A program made the position numbers and the translations under genes. DNA of 64,000 bases from contig CAWEBQ010000002.1 in assembly GCA_963807385.1 (NCBI GenBank), positions 1,116,001 to 1,180,000 of the forward strand, written 5' to 3'. This document shows, one piece after another, positions 26,622 through 35,170 of the stretch. The DNA comes from JBDTSW01 sp963807385. GTDB taxonomy: Bacteria > Actinomycetota > Thermoleophilia > Solirubrobacterales > 70-9. The number at the start of each line of letters is the position of its first letter. Within the stretch, counting starts at the first letter, position 1. A model generated the notes under the pieces. That model was not told the DNA's origin, made no database searches, and worked only from the letters and a program-made list of their open reading frames with translations.

Positions 26622-27377
26622 CTAGGCATGGCAGACGGCGACGAAGTCGAGCGCGCCGTCGAGGTCGCGCTCGGAGCCGTCGAGAAGGCCGAAGTCGCCG
26701 GCCGAGATCGCGGGCGTGAAGCGGTCGTAGAACGGCTTCGTGATGCGCAGCGCCTTGTGCACGCGGTCCCAGCCCGCCTTCAGGGCCAGCTCATGGGCAC
26801 GCAGCTTGCGCGCGTGGAAGAGGCCCAGGACCTCCACCCGGGAGAAGCAGGGCTCCAGGAGCTCCCGATACTCGCCCAGCGTGTACTCGCGCAGATGCCA
26901 GGGGTTGTCGGACTTCTCGGCCCCGGGGGGAGCGAGGGTCAGCCGGTTCGGCGTCGATACGTAGGCGACGGGCGCGGCCCTGGCGAACCCGCGCAGGAGG
27001 GCGCCGGGATCGTGGATGTGCTCGATCGTCTGGAGGAAGACGATCGCGTCGCACGGGCCCGCATAGCTTTCGACCAGGTCGCGCTCGAAGCGCAGGTTCG
27101 GCCGCGCGTAGCGCAGGCGCGCGTGCTCGTGCGCCTCGGGGTTCGCGTCCACACCCACGACCTCATCGGCCGCTCTTGCGAGGACATCGGATCCGTAGCC
27201 CTCCCCGCAGGCGAGGTCGGCGACGCTCAGCCCGCCCACCCGCCCGGCGATCCACTCGTACACCGCGAGATGGCGCCGGTACCAGTAGTTCTCGTCGGGC
27301 ACGTCGGGGAGCGTGCGCTCGCCCGTGAGCTCGAGCGCCGGCACGCCCGCCGGCTGGTGCTGCTGGACGTGAGTCAT
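26622..27377 (-). CDS. SAM-dependent methyltransferase (Rv3030-like, MGLP cluster)
   Basis: 251 residues. The N-terminus LTGERTLPDVPDENYWYRRH is the signature of the Rv3030-type methyltransferases. SAM-binding motif I follows (VADLACGEGYGSDVLA, about residue 53) with the acidic VGVDANPE. In mycobacteria this protein methylates the glucan of MGLP. It is the first gene of the trio, 21 bp from the GH57 start. A -10-like TACCCT lies 8 nt before ATG 27377, suggesting a leaderless transcript. It diverges from the next gene across only 40 bp. Confidence 0.85.
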   Translation of the reverse strand: MTHVQQHQPAGVPALELTGERTLPDVPDENYWYRRHLAVYEWIAGRVGGLSVADLACGEGYGSDVLARAADEVVGVDANPEAHEHARLRYARPNLRFERDLVESYAGPCDAIVFLQTIEHIHDPGALLRGFARAAPVAYVSTPNRLTLAPPGAEKSDNPWHLREYTLGEYRELLEPCFSRVEVLGLFHARKLRAHELALKAGWDRVHKALRITKPFYDRFTPAISAGDFGLLDGSERDLDGALDFVAVCHA

Positions 27378-27417
27378 GGCGCGGGAGGGTAGAGCGGGGG
27401 CTACGATTCCGCCCCCG

Positions 27418-28332
27418 ATGCCCGCCGCCCCCTCGGCCACGCCCGAGCACATCAAGGACGTGAACACGCGCTACCACGACGCGGCGGCGACCGAGTACGA
27501 CGCGAAGTGGGGTATCGACTTCGGCGATGTCGGCCAGGAGCAGGTCCAGGCCAAGCTGGCAAAGGCGCTCGGAGGCCACCCGGGCACCTTCGGTGACGCC
27601 CTCGAGATCGGCGCCGGGACCGGCTACTTCGGGCTCAACCTGATGCAGGTGGGGACGATCGAGCGCCTCACGGCCACCGACATCTCGGCCGGGATGCTCA
27701 GCTCGCTCCAGGGCTCCGCCGAGGCCCTCGGCCTGGAGGTGACCACGGCCGTCACCGAGGCCGAGTCCCTGCCGTTCGCTGACCGCAGCTTCGACCTCGT
27801 CCTCGGCCACGCGATCCTTCACCACATCCCCGACCTCGAGGCCGCGTTCGCCGAGTTCAACCGCGTGCTCCGACCCGGAGGGGTGGTCGCCTTCTGCGGG
27901 GAGCCTTCGCAGTACGGCGACCGGATCGCGACCGTGCCCAAGCGCGTGGGCGCGCTGCTGGCGCCGCTGTGGCGAACCGCGATGCGCGCGGGGGCGGCGA
28001 ACGCCGACCACAGTGAAGCGACCGACGGCCACGAGCTCGAGCCCGAGGTGGACGTCCACGCCTTCGACCCGGGGACGCTCGAGGATCTGATCTCCGGCGC
28101 CGGCTTCATCCAGGGCCGCGTGCGCGGGGAGGAGCTCCTCGCCAACGCCTGGGGCTGGACGCTGCGCTCGCTCGAGGGTTCGGCGGAGCCGGATGAGGTG
28201 CCGTTCCGCTGGCGCCACTTCGGCTACCGAAGCTACATCGCCCTCCAGCGCGTGGATACGGCGCTGCTCGAGCCGCGGCTCCCCGCCCAGCTCTTCTACA
28301 ACCTGCTTTTGAGCGCCAGCAAGCCAGCCTGA
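27418..28332 (+). CDS. Class I SAM-dependent methyltransferase
   Basis: 304 residues. Motif I is LEIGAGTGYFGLNLMQ, the acidic strand is LTATDISAGML, and post-motif LGHAILHHIPDLEAAFAEFNRVLRPGGVV is Ubie/Methyltransf_11 style. A C-terminal region of about 120 residues (helical, aromatic) is of unknown role. It is divergent from the MGLP-like operon and may share its regulation. The substrate is not identifiable. Confidence 0.82.
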   Translation: MPAAPSATPEHIKDVNTRYHDAAATEYDAKWGIDFGDVGQEQVQAKLAKALGGHPGTFGDALEIGAGTGYFGLNLMQVGTIERLTATDISAGMLSSLQGSAEALGLEVTTAVTEAESLPFADRSFDLVLGHAILHHIPDLEAAFAEFNRVLRPGGVVAFCGEPSQYGDRIATVPKRVGALLAPLWRTAMRAGAANADHSEATDGHELEPEVDVHAFDPGTLEDLISGAGFIQGRVRGEELLANAWGWTLRSLEGSAEPDEVPFRWRHFGYRSYIALQRVDTALLEPRLPAQLFYNLLLSASKPA

Positions 28333-28435
28333 GGCTCCCCTCCTCCCTTCGTGAGGCTCGTCACATTGTGCGCTCGGGCACATACGCGCCCGGCGCGCGC
28401 TGGTTGGATCCAGCTCAGCGGGGATGAGGGGGTCA

Positions 28436-28474
28436 GCGACGGGGGGTCCACCGGGGGGTGGGACCCCCCGTCGC
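28436..28474. terminator. Strong hairpin between convergent genes
   Basis: GCGACGGGGGGTCC (28436-28449) and GGACCCCCCGTCGC (28461-28474) form a perfect 14-bp stem with an 11-nt loop. It sits midway between the methyltransferase stop (28332) and the dipZ stop (28491), a likely bidirectional terminator. No T-tract is seen. Confidence 0.65.
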
Positions 28475-28490
28475 CTCTCAGAGCCCCGCG

Positions 28491-30232
28491 CTACCCGAAG
28501 GTGAAGGCGTAGCCGCTCACGCCGGGCGCGAACCGGAGCTCCATCGTGTGGTCGCCGGCCTCGTCTAGCTCCACAAGGCGGTAGAGGCGCTGCTCGGTGA
28601 CCCTGACGCGGGCTCGCTCCACGTCCGCGCCGGCATCCGCGGCCGAGATCGGCTCGCCGTCCAACAGCACCTCGACGTCGCCCGGGCGCTCCCCCGCGGG
28701 CCCGAGCACCAAGAACACGCGCCGGGCCCGGAACCCGAGGCGTATCGCGGAGTCGTCGACGGCCGTAGCCGACTCCTCGTCCACGTCCCAGACTACCGCC
28801 GAGCGCGAAGGCGTTGACGGGCGGGTCGCCCTGCGGGAAGGTGTAGGTGTCCGTTCCCGGCTGCGGCGGCTGGGCGAAGCCCTGGGCGCGCTGCCAGCCG
28901 AGGTACGTCTCCGGGGTGCGCACGTTCGGGTCGGGGGTCTCGGCCTCAGTCTCCCCCACCCCGTCGCCGAGGCGATCCGAGCCGGCCTCGTCCAGGAGGC
29001 TTCTGATCGCCGTCCTCGGTCTCCTCGTAGTCGCCCTCACCGAAATGGACGTAGCGGATCTGACCGTCGGCGTCGATCAGGTACTTGGCCGGCCAGTACT
29101 GGTTGGCGAAGGCGTCCCAGGTGGCGAGCTCGTTGTCCTGGATCACCGGGTAGGCGATGTCGTTGTCGTCGATCGCCCCCTCGACGTTGGACGTCTCCTT
29201 CTCGAACGCGAACTCCGGCGCGTGCACGCCCACGATCGTGAGCCCGCGATCGCCGTACTCCGCGTCCCAGGCCTTCAGGTAGGGGAAGGTACGGATGCAG
29301 TTGATGCAGGTGTACGTCCAGAAGTCCACGAGCACCACCTCGTCCCTCGAGTCGAGGTCGGCCATCGTGAGCGCCTCCCCGCCGGGGGTGTTGAGCCAGT
29401 TCCCGGACGCGAACTCGGGCGCGAGGCCGAGATCGGGCAGCCGCTCGCCGCTGGCCGCCTCCTCGCCGCCCCCCTCCTCCGCCGCCGGGCCGCCGCCGCG
29501 GACGTCGGCAAGCTGGTCGCTCACCGCGCCGCTCTCCTCGATCTCGGCGGTGGGGTTGACGAGGATGGCCGGCAGGTCGTCCGCTATGGCGTTCTGGAAC
29601 TTCAGGTCGAGGTCGGCTGCCATCGCGACCGCCACGGCCACCATCACCGCGCCCATCGCCATCTGGATCCGGCCGCGCTGCGCGCTCAGGCGGTCCGCCA
29701 GACGGCGGCCGAAGATCATGAACAGGTAGAGCACGGCGACCGACCCAACGGCGTAGGAGAGGGCCACCGCGAGCTTCCCCGCCGTGAAGTCCTGGGCGGC
29801 GGAGACGGTGATGACCCCGGCCAGGATCGGCCCGGCGCAGGGCGCGTAGACCAGGCCGAGGCTGGCGCCCAGGATCAGGCCGGAGCCGAAGCCGTCGCCG
29901 TCCGGACGGGCGGGGCCCGGCACGACCCGCGAGACCGCTGCCTCCAGCCGCGCGGCCGCGGCCGGGAACAGCAGGAGCAGGCCGAAGGAGCCGAGGGTGA
30001 CGATCGCCAGCGTGCGCAGCAGGTCGTCGGGCAGGCCGAGGGCGTCGATCACGTACACCAGCGCGACCGTCGCGAAGGTAAACGAGGCGGCCAGGCCGAC
30101 GACCACGCCCAGCGGCCGCCGCCTGCCGCCAGTGGCCCCAGCTGCCAGCACGGCCGGCAGCACGGGAAGGACGCACGGGGACAGGGCCGTACCTGCTCCG
30201 GCGACGAGAGCGAACAGCATCAGCAGAACCAT
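28491..30232 (-). CDS. dipZ: DipZ-like thiol-disulfide protein (CcdA membrane domain + redoxin + C-terminal domain), two frame breaks
   Basis: Domain order is M. tuberculosis DipZ-like. Residues 1-205 hold the six-helix CcdA/DsbD domain with its cysteines (SPCVLPV, APCAGP). A proline/glutamate linker follows, then a thioredoxin-like redoxin with WTYTCINCIRTFPYL, and a C-terminal carbohydrate-binding-like domain (FALGGS...VSGYAFTFG). Two +1 breaks occur: an extra G near 29010 (GAGGACGGCGATC) and an extra C near 28793 (GGTAGTCTGGGAC). Removing both gives 579 residues in one frame. It carries reducing power across the membrane. It may be intact, with sequencing errors. Confidence 0.8.
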
Positions 30233-30287
30233 CTGCCTGGATCGTCTCCCCGGCCCCTAAAGCGCTACATAAGTCGCCGCGCCCGGA

Positions 30288-30293
30288 TACGGT
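30288..30293 (+). promoter_or_regulatory. -10 element of a probable leaderless promoter (amine oxidase)
   Basis: TACGGT ends 6 nt before ATG 30300, so the transcript would start at or next to the codon. The -35 is not obvious. Confidence 0.4.
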
Positions 30294-30299
30294 CTCGCG

Positions 30300-31658
30300 A
30301 TGGCCACTCGTGAGCCAGACGTGGATGTCGTGGTCGTGGGAGGCGGCCTGGCGGGCCTTGCCGCCGCGCGGGCGATCGTCGCGGCGGGATCGTCGGTGCG
30401 GGTGCTCGAGGCACGCGCGCGCGTCGGCGGGCGCACCCTGAACGCGGACATCGGGGATGGGGAGATCGCCGAGATCGGCGGGCAGTGGGTGGGACCGACG
30501 CAGGATCGCCTCTACGAGCTGGCGGCCGAACTCGAGATCGAGACCTTCCCAACGTTCATCGACGGCGAGAACGTGATGGAGCTGAATGGGCGGATCAGCA
30601 CCTACAAGGGAACGATCCCGAAGCTCAACCCGCTGGCTCTGGTGGAGATCGAGCGCACCCGGCGCAAGCTCGACTCCGAGGCCCGCAAGGTGCCCCTGGA
30701 CGCGCCGTGGGAGGCCGACGGGGCCGAGGAGCTCGACGCCACCACCCTCGGCACCTGGCTCGACCGGCGGATGCACCTGAAGACGTCGCGGCGGATGGTC
30801 GAGATCGCGGCGAGGACGGTCTGGGGCGCCGACTCGGGGGACATCTCGCTGCTCTTCGCGCTCTGGTACGTGCACTCGGGCGGCGGCTTCAACTCGCTGA
30901 TTGACGTGGAGGGCGGGGCCCAGCAGGACCGCTTCGTGGGCGGCTCGCAGCTGATCGCGCTGCGCATGGCCGAAGGCCTCGGCGACCGGATCACGCTCGG
31001 CGCGCCGGCCGAGCGGGTGCGATGGGGGCACGAGGGCGTCGTCGTCAAGGCCGGCGAGCACGAGGTCGCCGCCCGGCGGGCGATCGTCGCGATGGCCCCC
31101 GCGCTGTGCGCCCGGATCGCCTTCGAGCCCGGCCTCGGTCCGGCCCGGACCCAGCTCGAGCAGCGCATGCCGTGGGGCTCCTACCTCAAGTGCACGGCTA
31201 TCTACGACGAGCCGTTCTGGCGCGCCGACGGCCGCAGCGGCGAGGGCGTATCGGACACGGGCCCCGCCACCACCACGTTCGACAACACGCCCCCCCGCGG
31301 CTCGCCGGGCGTCCTGATGTCGTTCGTCAGCGGCTCCGAGGCGCGGGACCTTCAGCGCCTCGGCGTCTCCCAGCGGCGCGCGGCCGTGCTCGAGGGCCTC
31401 GCCCGCCTCTACGGGCCGAAGGCGCGACATCCCGAGCACTGGATCGAACAGGACTGGTCGCGCGAGCCCTACACGGGCGGCGCCCCGGTGTCGTTCATGC
31501 CACCCGGCGTCGTCACGGGTTACGGGCGCGCCCTGCGCGAGCCGATCGGCCCGATCCACTGGGCGGGCACGGAGACCTCGGAGGTCTGGTCGGGCTACAT
31601 GGAGGGCGCGGTGCGCTCGGGCGAACGCGCCGCCGCCGAGCTTCTCAAGCGGCTGTAG
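30300..31658 (+). CDS. Flavin monoamine oxidase family protein
   Basis: 452 residues. FAD-binding motif VVGGGLAGLAAARAI (about residues 12-26) with the VLEARARVGGRT glycine-arginine stretch, the GGQWVGPTQ motif, and the C-terminal IHWAGTETSEVWSGYMEGAVRSGERAA motif are as in MAO/putrescine oxidase. It oxidises amines to aldehyde, ammonia and H2O2. No signal peptide is seen. The substrate is unknown. It is divergent from dipZ across 67 bp. Confidence 0.9.
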   Translation: MATREPDVDVVVVGGGLAGLAAARAIVAAGSSVRVLEARARVGGRTLNADIGDGEIAEIGGQWVGPTQDRLYELAAELEIETFPTFIDGENVMELNGRISTYKGTIPKLNPLALVEIERTRRKLDSEARKVPLDAPWEADGAEELDATTLGTWLDRRMHLKTSRRMVEIAARTVWGADSGDISLLFALWYVHSGGGFNSLIDVEGGAQQDRFVGGSQLIALRMAEGLGDRITLGAPAERVRWGHEGVVVKAGEHEVAARRAIVAMAPALCARIAFEPGLGPARTQLEQRMPWGSYLKCTAIYDEPFWRADGRSGEGVSDTGPATTTFDNTPPRGSPGVLMSFVSGSEARDLQRLGVSQRRAAVLEGLARLYGPKARHPEHWIEQDWSREPYTGGAPVSFMPPGVVTGYGRALREPIGPIHWAGTETSEVWSGYMEGAVRSGERAAAELLKRL

Positions 31659-31680
31659 TCACGGGGAACGCCTACCGACC

Positions 31681-31707
31681 CTGGCCCAGTGCGCGTACGC
31701 ACTCCAG
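31681..31707 (+). terminator. Hairpin after the amine oxidase
   Basis: CTGG/CCAG and AGTGCG/CGCACT (loop CGTA) form a bulged stem, 23 nt past the stop at 31658. No T-tract is seen. The next 200 bp (31708-31909) hold a stem-loop repeat and a 20-nt direct repeat but no gene. Confidence 0.45.
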
Positions 31708-31760
31708 CGAGACGACTTAGCGCTCCTCGTCCGGAGCAGCACAGGCCCAACCACCGGCGC

Positions 31761-31799
31761 CTGGCGAGTTCCTTCAGACATGTTGAGGTTTCTCGCCAC
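31761..31799. repeat. 39-nt stem-loop element, copy 2
   Basis: Same layout as 23113-23151, with 30 of 39 bases shared. TGGCGA/TCGCCA closes the stem, and the core CAGACRTGTYGAGG is shared. It is intergenic here. Confidence 0.6.
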
Positions 31800-31820
31800 T
31801 GCCGGTTCGTCCGCAGGCAC

Positions 31821-31840
31821 CTGCTCCCCATGCAAAGCGC
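31821..31840 (+). repeat. 20-nt imperfect direct repeat, left copy
   Basis: CTGCTCCCCATGCAAAGCGC, with a 17/20 match at 32601-32620 in the same orientation. The pair flanks the secreted-protein gene. Confidence 0.55.
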
Positions 31841-31909
31841 CTCAGGCGCTTATCGTTCGAACGGCCCAGGGAGCGAGAGCTACGGCCAGATCTCGCCGTG
31901 TCGCCAGCC

Positions 31910-32512
31910 TCAATCCTTCACGGTGGCGTTGTAAAGCAGATAGTCGCCGGGAATCGCGAAGCTCGCTGGGCCCCCAGGGCCCCCGGGAGTGAGGGCCGAA
32001 CACCATTGCAGGTGGTAAGCGCCTTCCTTCGTCCCATTTGCCACCTCAGTATCGGATGCGCCCGTGAAGCCGATGAAGTGCCCCTTTCTGATCCGCATAT
32101 CCGCATTGAACGCCTGAACCCCGAGGGGCATCACCGACTGCTCCGGCGTTTGCCGGACGACCTCGAACTGGTCGTTGACGACGCCAGGCTGGTTGTCGAT
32201 CCTCCGGAGCACCTGGAGTTGGATCGGCCCGTCGTTGACGTAGGTGTCATGCGCGGACGGAATATGAACGCGCCACCGGGTGATGGTGCCGTTGAACGGT
32301 GACCGGACCTTGCTCCCGGGAAGGCGGACGTTCTCATAGGTGCACCCGCCGGCCGTGAAGGCCCCGGTACGAACGTCGGAGCTGAGATCTTGCGGGCCGA
32401 TCAAGGCGGCGGTCGCAGATGATGCAGAGAGGCCGACCGCCGCGCACACGACGACCAGCGTGGTCGCCAGGGGGTTTGGGTAGATCGGCCGGCTGCGATT
32501 CCCTGTTGGCAA
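31910..32512 (-). CDS. Secreted protein of unknown function
   Basis: About 200 residues with a signal peptide (PLATTLVVVCAAVGLSASSATAA, residues about 15-38). The mature part is beta-rich with three cysteines and no recognised domain. It begins IGPQDLSSDVRTGAFTAGGCTYENVRLPG. The TTG 32512 start is preferred because GGAAGG sits 8 nt upstream. GTG starts at 32521 and 32554 are alternatives. The gene lies between two 20-nt direct repeats (31821-31840, 32601-32620). Its role is unknown. Confidence 0.65.
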   Translation of the reverse strand: MPTGNRSRPIYPNPLATTLVVVCAAVGLSASSATAALIGPQDLSSDVRTGAFTAGGCTYENVRLPGSKVRSPFNGTITRWRVHIPSAHDTYVNDGPIQLQVLRRIDNQPGVVNDQFEVVRQTPEQSVMPLGVQAFNADMRIRKGHFIGFTGASDTEVANGTKEGAYHLQWCSALTPGGPGGPASFAIPGDYLLYNATVKD

Positions 32513-32600
32513 GAGTGTCACCTTCCGCGTTGCGGGGTCACCGGTTCTACCCACCCTCTCACGCGAGCCAGCGGCGCGTCAAGCGGGGTCCCCGAGGGGT

Positions 32601-32620
32601 CTGCTTTCAATGCAAAGCGC
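32601..32620 (+). repeat. 20-nt imperfect direct repeat, right copy
   Basis: CTGCTTTCAATGCAAAGCGC, 17/20 identical to 31821-31840. The region between the two copies holds only the secreted-protein gene. Confidence 0.55.
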
Positions 32621-32670
32621 AATGGTTCCGTGGGGTCTTCGGTGTTGGTCACCCGTCGGCTCCGTGGGCG

Positions 32671-32676
32671 TACAAT
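32671..32676 (+). promoter_or_regulatory. -10 element of a probable leaderless promoter (Lon-N protein)
   Basis: TACAAT ends 6 nt before ATG 32683. The nearest -35-like sequence is TTGGTC (32645-32650, 20-nt spacer), so the -35 is weak. Confidence 0.5.
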
Positions 32677-32682
32677 CGGCCT

Positions 32683-33321
32683 ATGGCAGGCGAGGGAGGC
32701 TTCCGGGTGCCGATCTTCGAATTGTCGGCGGTGATCCTCCCCGGCGAGTTGATGCCGCTCCACATCTTCGAGGAGCGCTACAAGCGGATGATCGACCACT
32801 GCCTCGACGCGGAGGAGCCGTTCGGGATCGTCTTCCGCGACGAGGAGGGCAGCGCCCGGCGGGTCGGCTGCACCGCGCGCATCACCGAGGTAACCGAGAA
32901 GTTCGACGACGGCCGCATGAACGTCGTCGTCACCGGCGAGGAGCCCTTCAAGGTCCTCGACCGCTTCGAGGCCGAGGACTACCCGAGCGGCGAGATCGAG
33001 CCCATCGACCTGGGCGCCGAGACCCCGGCCGAGCGGGCGGGAAAGCATGCCGACATGGCCCGCGAGGCCTTCGCCGAGCTGGTCGAGCGGGTGTCCGGCG
33101 AGCCGCCGGACGGGCAGGATCTAGCCGAAGATGACGCCTACGCGATCGCCGCGCGGGTCGAGCTCCCCTCCGAGACCAAGCAGCGCCTGTTGGAGCTGCG
33201 CTCGGAGCCGGAGCGGATGCGGATCCTGGGCAACGCGCTGAAGGCGCTCGTCGATGCCGTCGACCGCTCCCAGGAGGTCGCCGAGCGGGCGCGCATGAAC
33301 GGCAAGGTCGTAATCGGCTAG
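32683..33321 (+). CDS. Lon N-terminal (LAN) domain protein
   Basis: 212 residues, only the substrate-binding N-domain of Lon-type proteases (FELSAVILPGELMPLHIFEERYKRMI, then the KFDDGRMNVVVTGEEPFKVL strand region and a helical C-part). No ATPase or protease domain follows, so it is a stand-alone LAN protein as seen in many actinobacteria. It probably binds unfolded or specific proteins. The ATG is leaderless (see 32671-32676). Confidence 0.87.
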   Translation: MAGEGGFRVPIFELSAVILPGELMPLHIFEERYKRMIDHCLDAEEPFGIVFRDEEGSARRVGCTARITEVTEKFDDGRMNVVVTGEEPFKVLDRFEAEDYPSGEIEPIDLGAETPAERAGKHADMAREAFAELVERVSGEPPDGQDLAEDDAYAIAARVELPSETKQRLLELRSEPERMRILGNALKALVDAVDRSQEVAERARMNGKVVIG

Positions 33322-33450
33322 CCCGGCCGACCCCCGAGTTGTGCGGGTGCATCGCGCGCACCCTCGCAACCGTCGCGGGGCTGGATCGGATCGCCATAGA
33401 GAGCACCCGCCCCTCGGCAGCGTCTGGGGGCGCGAGGTGGTGGCCCTCGT

Positions 33451-33495
33451 CGGTTGGCACCTGAAGAACCCTGAGCGCAACTCAGGTGCCAACCG
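33451..33495. terminator. Perfect 14-bp hairpin in the 250-bp gap between convergent genes
   Basis: CGGTTGGCACCTGA (33451-33464) and TCAGGTGCCAACCG (33482-33495) pair perfectly across a 17-nt loop. It lies between the Lon-N stop (33321) and the ggt stop (33572). A smaller hairpin GGGTGC/GCACCC is at 33345-33363. It may be a bidirectional terminator or a repeat family. Confidence 0.5.
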
Positions 33496-33571
33496 ATGGC
33501 GCCCCCGCTTCGCGGCGGCGCAGGTGGCCCCGCGTCTTGGGGTTGGTCCGGGCCAGCGGTGCCGCAGGCGT

Positions 33572-35134
33572 TCAGGCGTAGGCGACGGCGCCCCCGCGCC
33601 TGGCGTCCCCCGCGCCCACCAGCTCCCCGGTCGCCGGGTCGCGAGCGACGGCGTGGACGCCTCCGAAGAACACGTTGGGCTCGCGCCAGCGAACGATCTC
33701 GTAGCCGCGCGCCGCCAGGCGCTCGAGCGCGGCCCCGTCGACGCCGGGCTCGGCGTGGACCGCCCCGGCCTCGAAGTGAACCCGCGACGCATCAACCGCG
33801 TCGGCGACCGCAGCCCCCTCGGCGATCAGGTGGATCACGGTCTGGGTCACGGCCGAGCGGATCCGGTTGGAACCGCCGCTGCCGAGCCCGGCCTCCAGCT
33901 CGCCGTCGCGCAGCACCAGCGTGGGCGACATCATCGACGGCATCCGTGTCCCCGGCCGGTGGCGGTGAAAGCCCAAGGGGTTCAGGTCCTGCTCGCCCAG
34001 CATGTTGTTCACGTGCACGCCCGTCCCGGGGACGATCAGGCCCGAGCCGGTGCCGTTCGAGCAGGTGACGCTGGCGCAGCCGCCCTCCGCGTCGACCGCG
34101 GTGATGTGCGTGGTCGACCCCAGCTCATCGCCGCGCACGATCGGGCCCTCCCCCGCCGCGACCCGAGCCCGGACATCCTCGGCCGCTGCGTCCAGCGCCG
34201 CGGGGTCCAGGAACTCGGCGAGAAAGCCGGGTCTGAGCAGACCCTCCAGGAACTCACCGCCGCGCGCGGCCTGAGCCGCGTCCATGGCCCCGACCAGCGA
34301 TTCGATGCCCGTGTCGCCGAGCCGCTCGAGGACCGCGAGGGCGTAGGCGATGAGGATCCCACCCGAGGCCGGGGGCGGGTTGGTGAACACGTCGCGTCCG
34401 CCGAAACGGGCGCGCACCGGCGCTCGGGCCACCGCCTTGTAGCGGGCGAGATCGTCGCGCCCGAGGGTGCCGCCCCGCTCGAGCACCCAGTCCGAGATGC
34501 GCTCCGCGACCTCGCCGCGATAGAAGGGCTCCTCCCCGTCGGCCCCCAGCCGCTCCAGAGCGTCCCCGAGCTCCGGGAAGCGGAAGAGCTCGCCCACGCC
34601 GAGGATGCGCCCCTCGGGCGCGTAGATCGCCCGTGCCTCGTCGTAGAGGGTGAGGATCGGGGCGAGGATCCGCACGAAGTACTCCTGCTCCGGGATCAGC
34701 CTTACCCCGTCGCGCGCCAGCGCTGCGGCGGGCGCCGCCAGCTCGGCTAACGGGACGCTGCCGAAGCGCTCGGCCGCGGCGACCATCCCAGCCGGCGTGC
34801 CTGGGACGCCGCACGACGCCGCCCCCACGTGGAAGACCTGCATGTTCTCGTCGGTGAAATGGATCGGCACGGGCACGAGCTCGGCCGCGGGCGCGGAGCC
34901 GTCTGAGCCCGGGGCTTCGACGAAGAAGTCGAGGAGCACCTGCGTGGCCCCCTCGTGGACGAGCATGTAGCCGCCGGCCCCGAGCCCGGTCAGCGGACTC
35001 TCCGTCACGCATGACGTGAGCACGGCAGCGATCGCCGCGTCGACCGCGTTCCCGCCGTCGCGAAGCACCCGCGCTCCGGCCTCCGCGGTAAGCGGGTGGC
35101 CCGCGGCTACGACGCCCTTGGCGCTAACGGCCAT
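33572..35134 (-). CDS. ggt: Gamma-glutamyltransferase (Ntn hydrolase family)
   Basis: 520 residues. N-terminal AAGHPLTAEAGARVLRDGGNAVDAAIA is typical, and the autoprocessing site and catalytic threonine is in GSTTHITAVD at mid-protein. The GSGGSNRI motif is at the C-terminal end. It acts on glutathione or gamma-glutamyl compounds. No signal peptide is seen, so it may be cytosolic. A -10-like TAGGCT lies 7 nt before ATG 35134. An acylase-type activity of the same family is the alternative. Confidence 0.9.
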   Translation of the reverse strand: MAVSAKGVVAAGHPLTAEAGARVLRDGGNAVDAAIAAVLTSCVTESPLTGLGAGGYMLVHEGATQVLLDFFVEAPGSDGSAPAAELVPVPIHFTDENMQVFHVGAASCGVPGTPAGMVAAAERFGSVPLAELAAPAAALARDGVRLIPEQEYFVRILAPILTLYDEARAIYAPEGRILGVGELFRFPELGDALERLGADGEEPFYRGEVAERISDWVLERGGTLGRDDLARYKAVARAPVRARFGGRDVFTNPPPASGGILIAYALAVLERLGDTGIESLVGAMDAAQAARGGEFLEGLLRPGFLAEFLDPAALDAAAEDVRARVAAGEGPIVRGDELGSTTHITAVDAEGGCASVTCSNGTGSGLIVPGTGVHVNNMLGEQDLNPLGFHRHRPGTRMPSMMSPTLVLRDGELEAGLGSGGSNRIRSAVTQTVIHLIAEGAAVADAVDASRVHFEAGAVHAEPGVDGAALERLAARGYEIVRWREPNVFFGGVHAVARDPATGELVGAGDARRGGAVAYA

Positions 35135-35141
35135 CAGCCGC

Positions 35142-35147
35142 AGCCTA
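35142..35147 (-). promoter_or_regulatory. -10 element of a probable leaderless promoter (ggt)
   Basis: TAGGCT on the minus strand ends 7 nt before the ggt ATG. No SD is seen. Confidence 0.4.
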
Positions 35148-35170
35148 GAGGCACTTTCGGCCGGGTCGGG

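Noticed and set aside
27378..27467. Longer start for the Rv3030-like methyltransferase
   Set aside because: It would overlap the divergent methyltransferase gene, and the family start and -10 place it at 27377.
29037..31559. 840-codon open frame on the minus strand
   Set aside because: It is antisense to the amine oxidase gene and out of frame with dipZ. Composition is arginine- and glycine-rich shadow sequence typical of high-GC DNA.
31689..31992. Short frames of 70-81 codons in the gap after the amine oxidase
   Set aside because: They cross the stem-loop repeat and the 3' part of a real gene and have no SD or homology.
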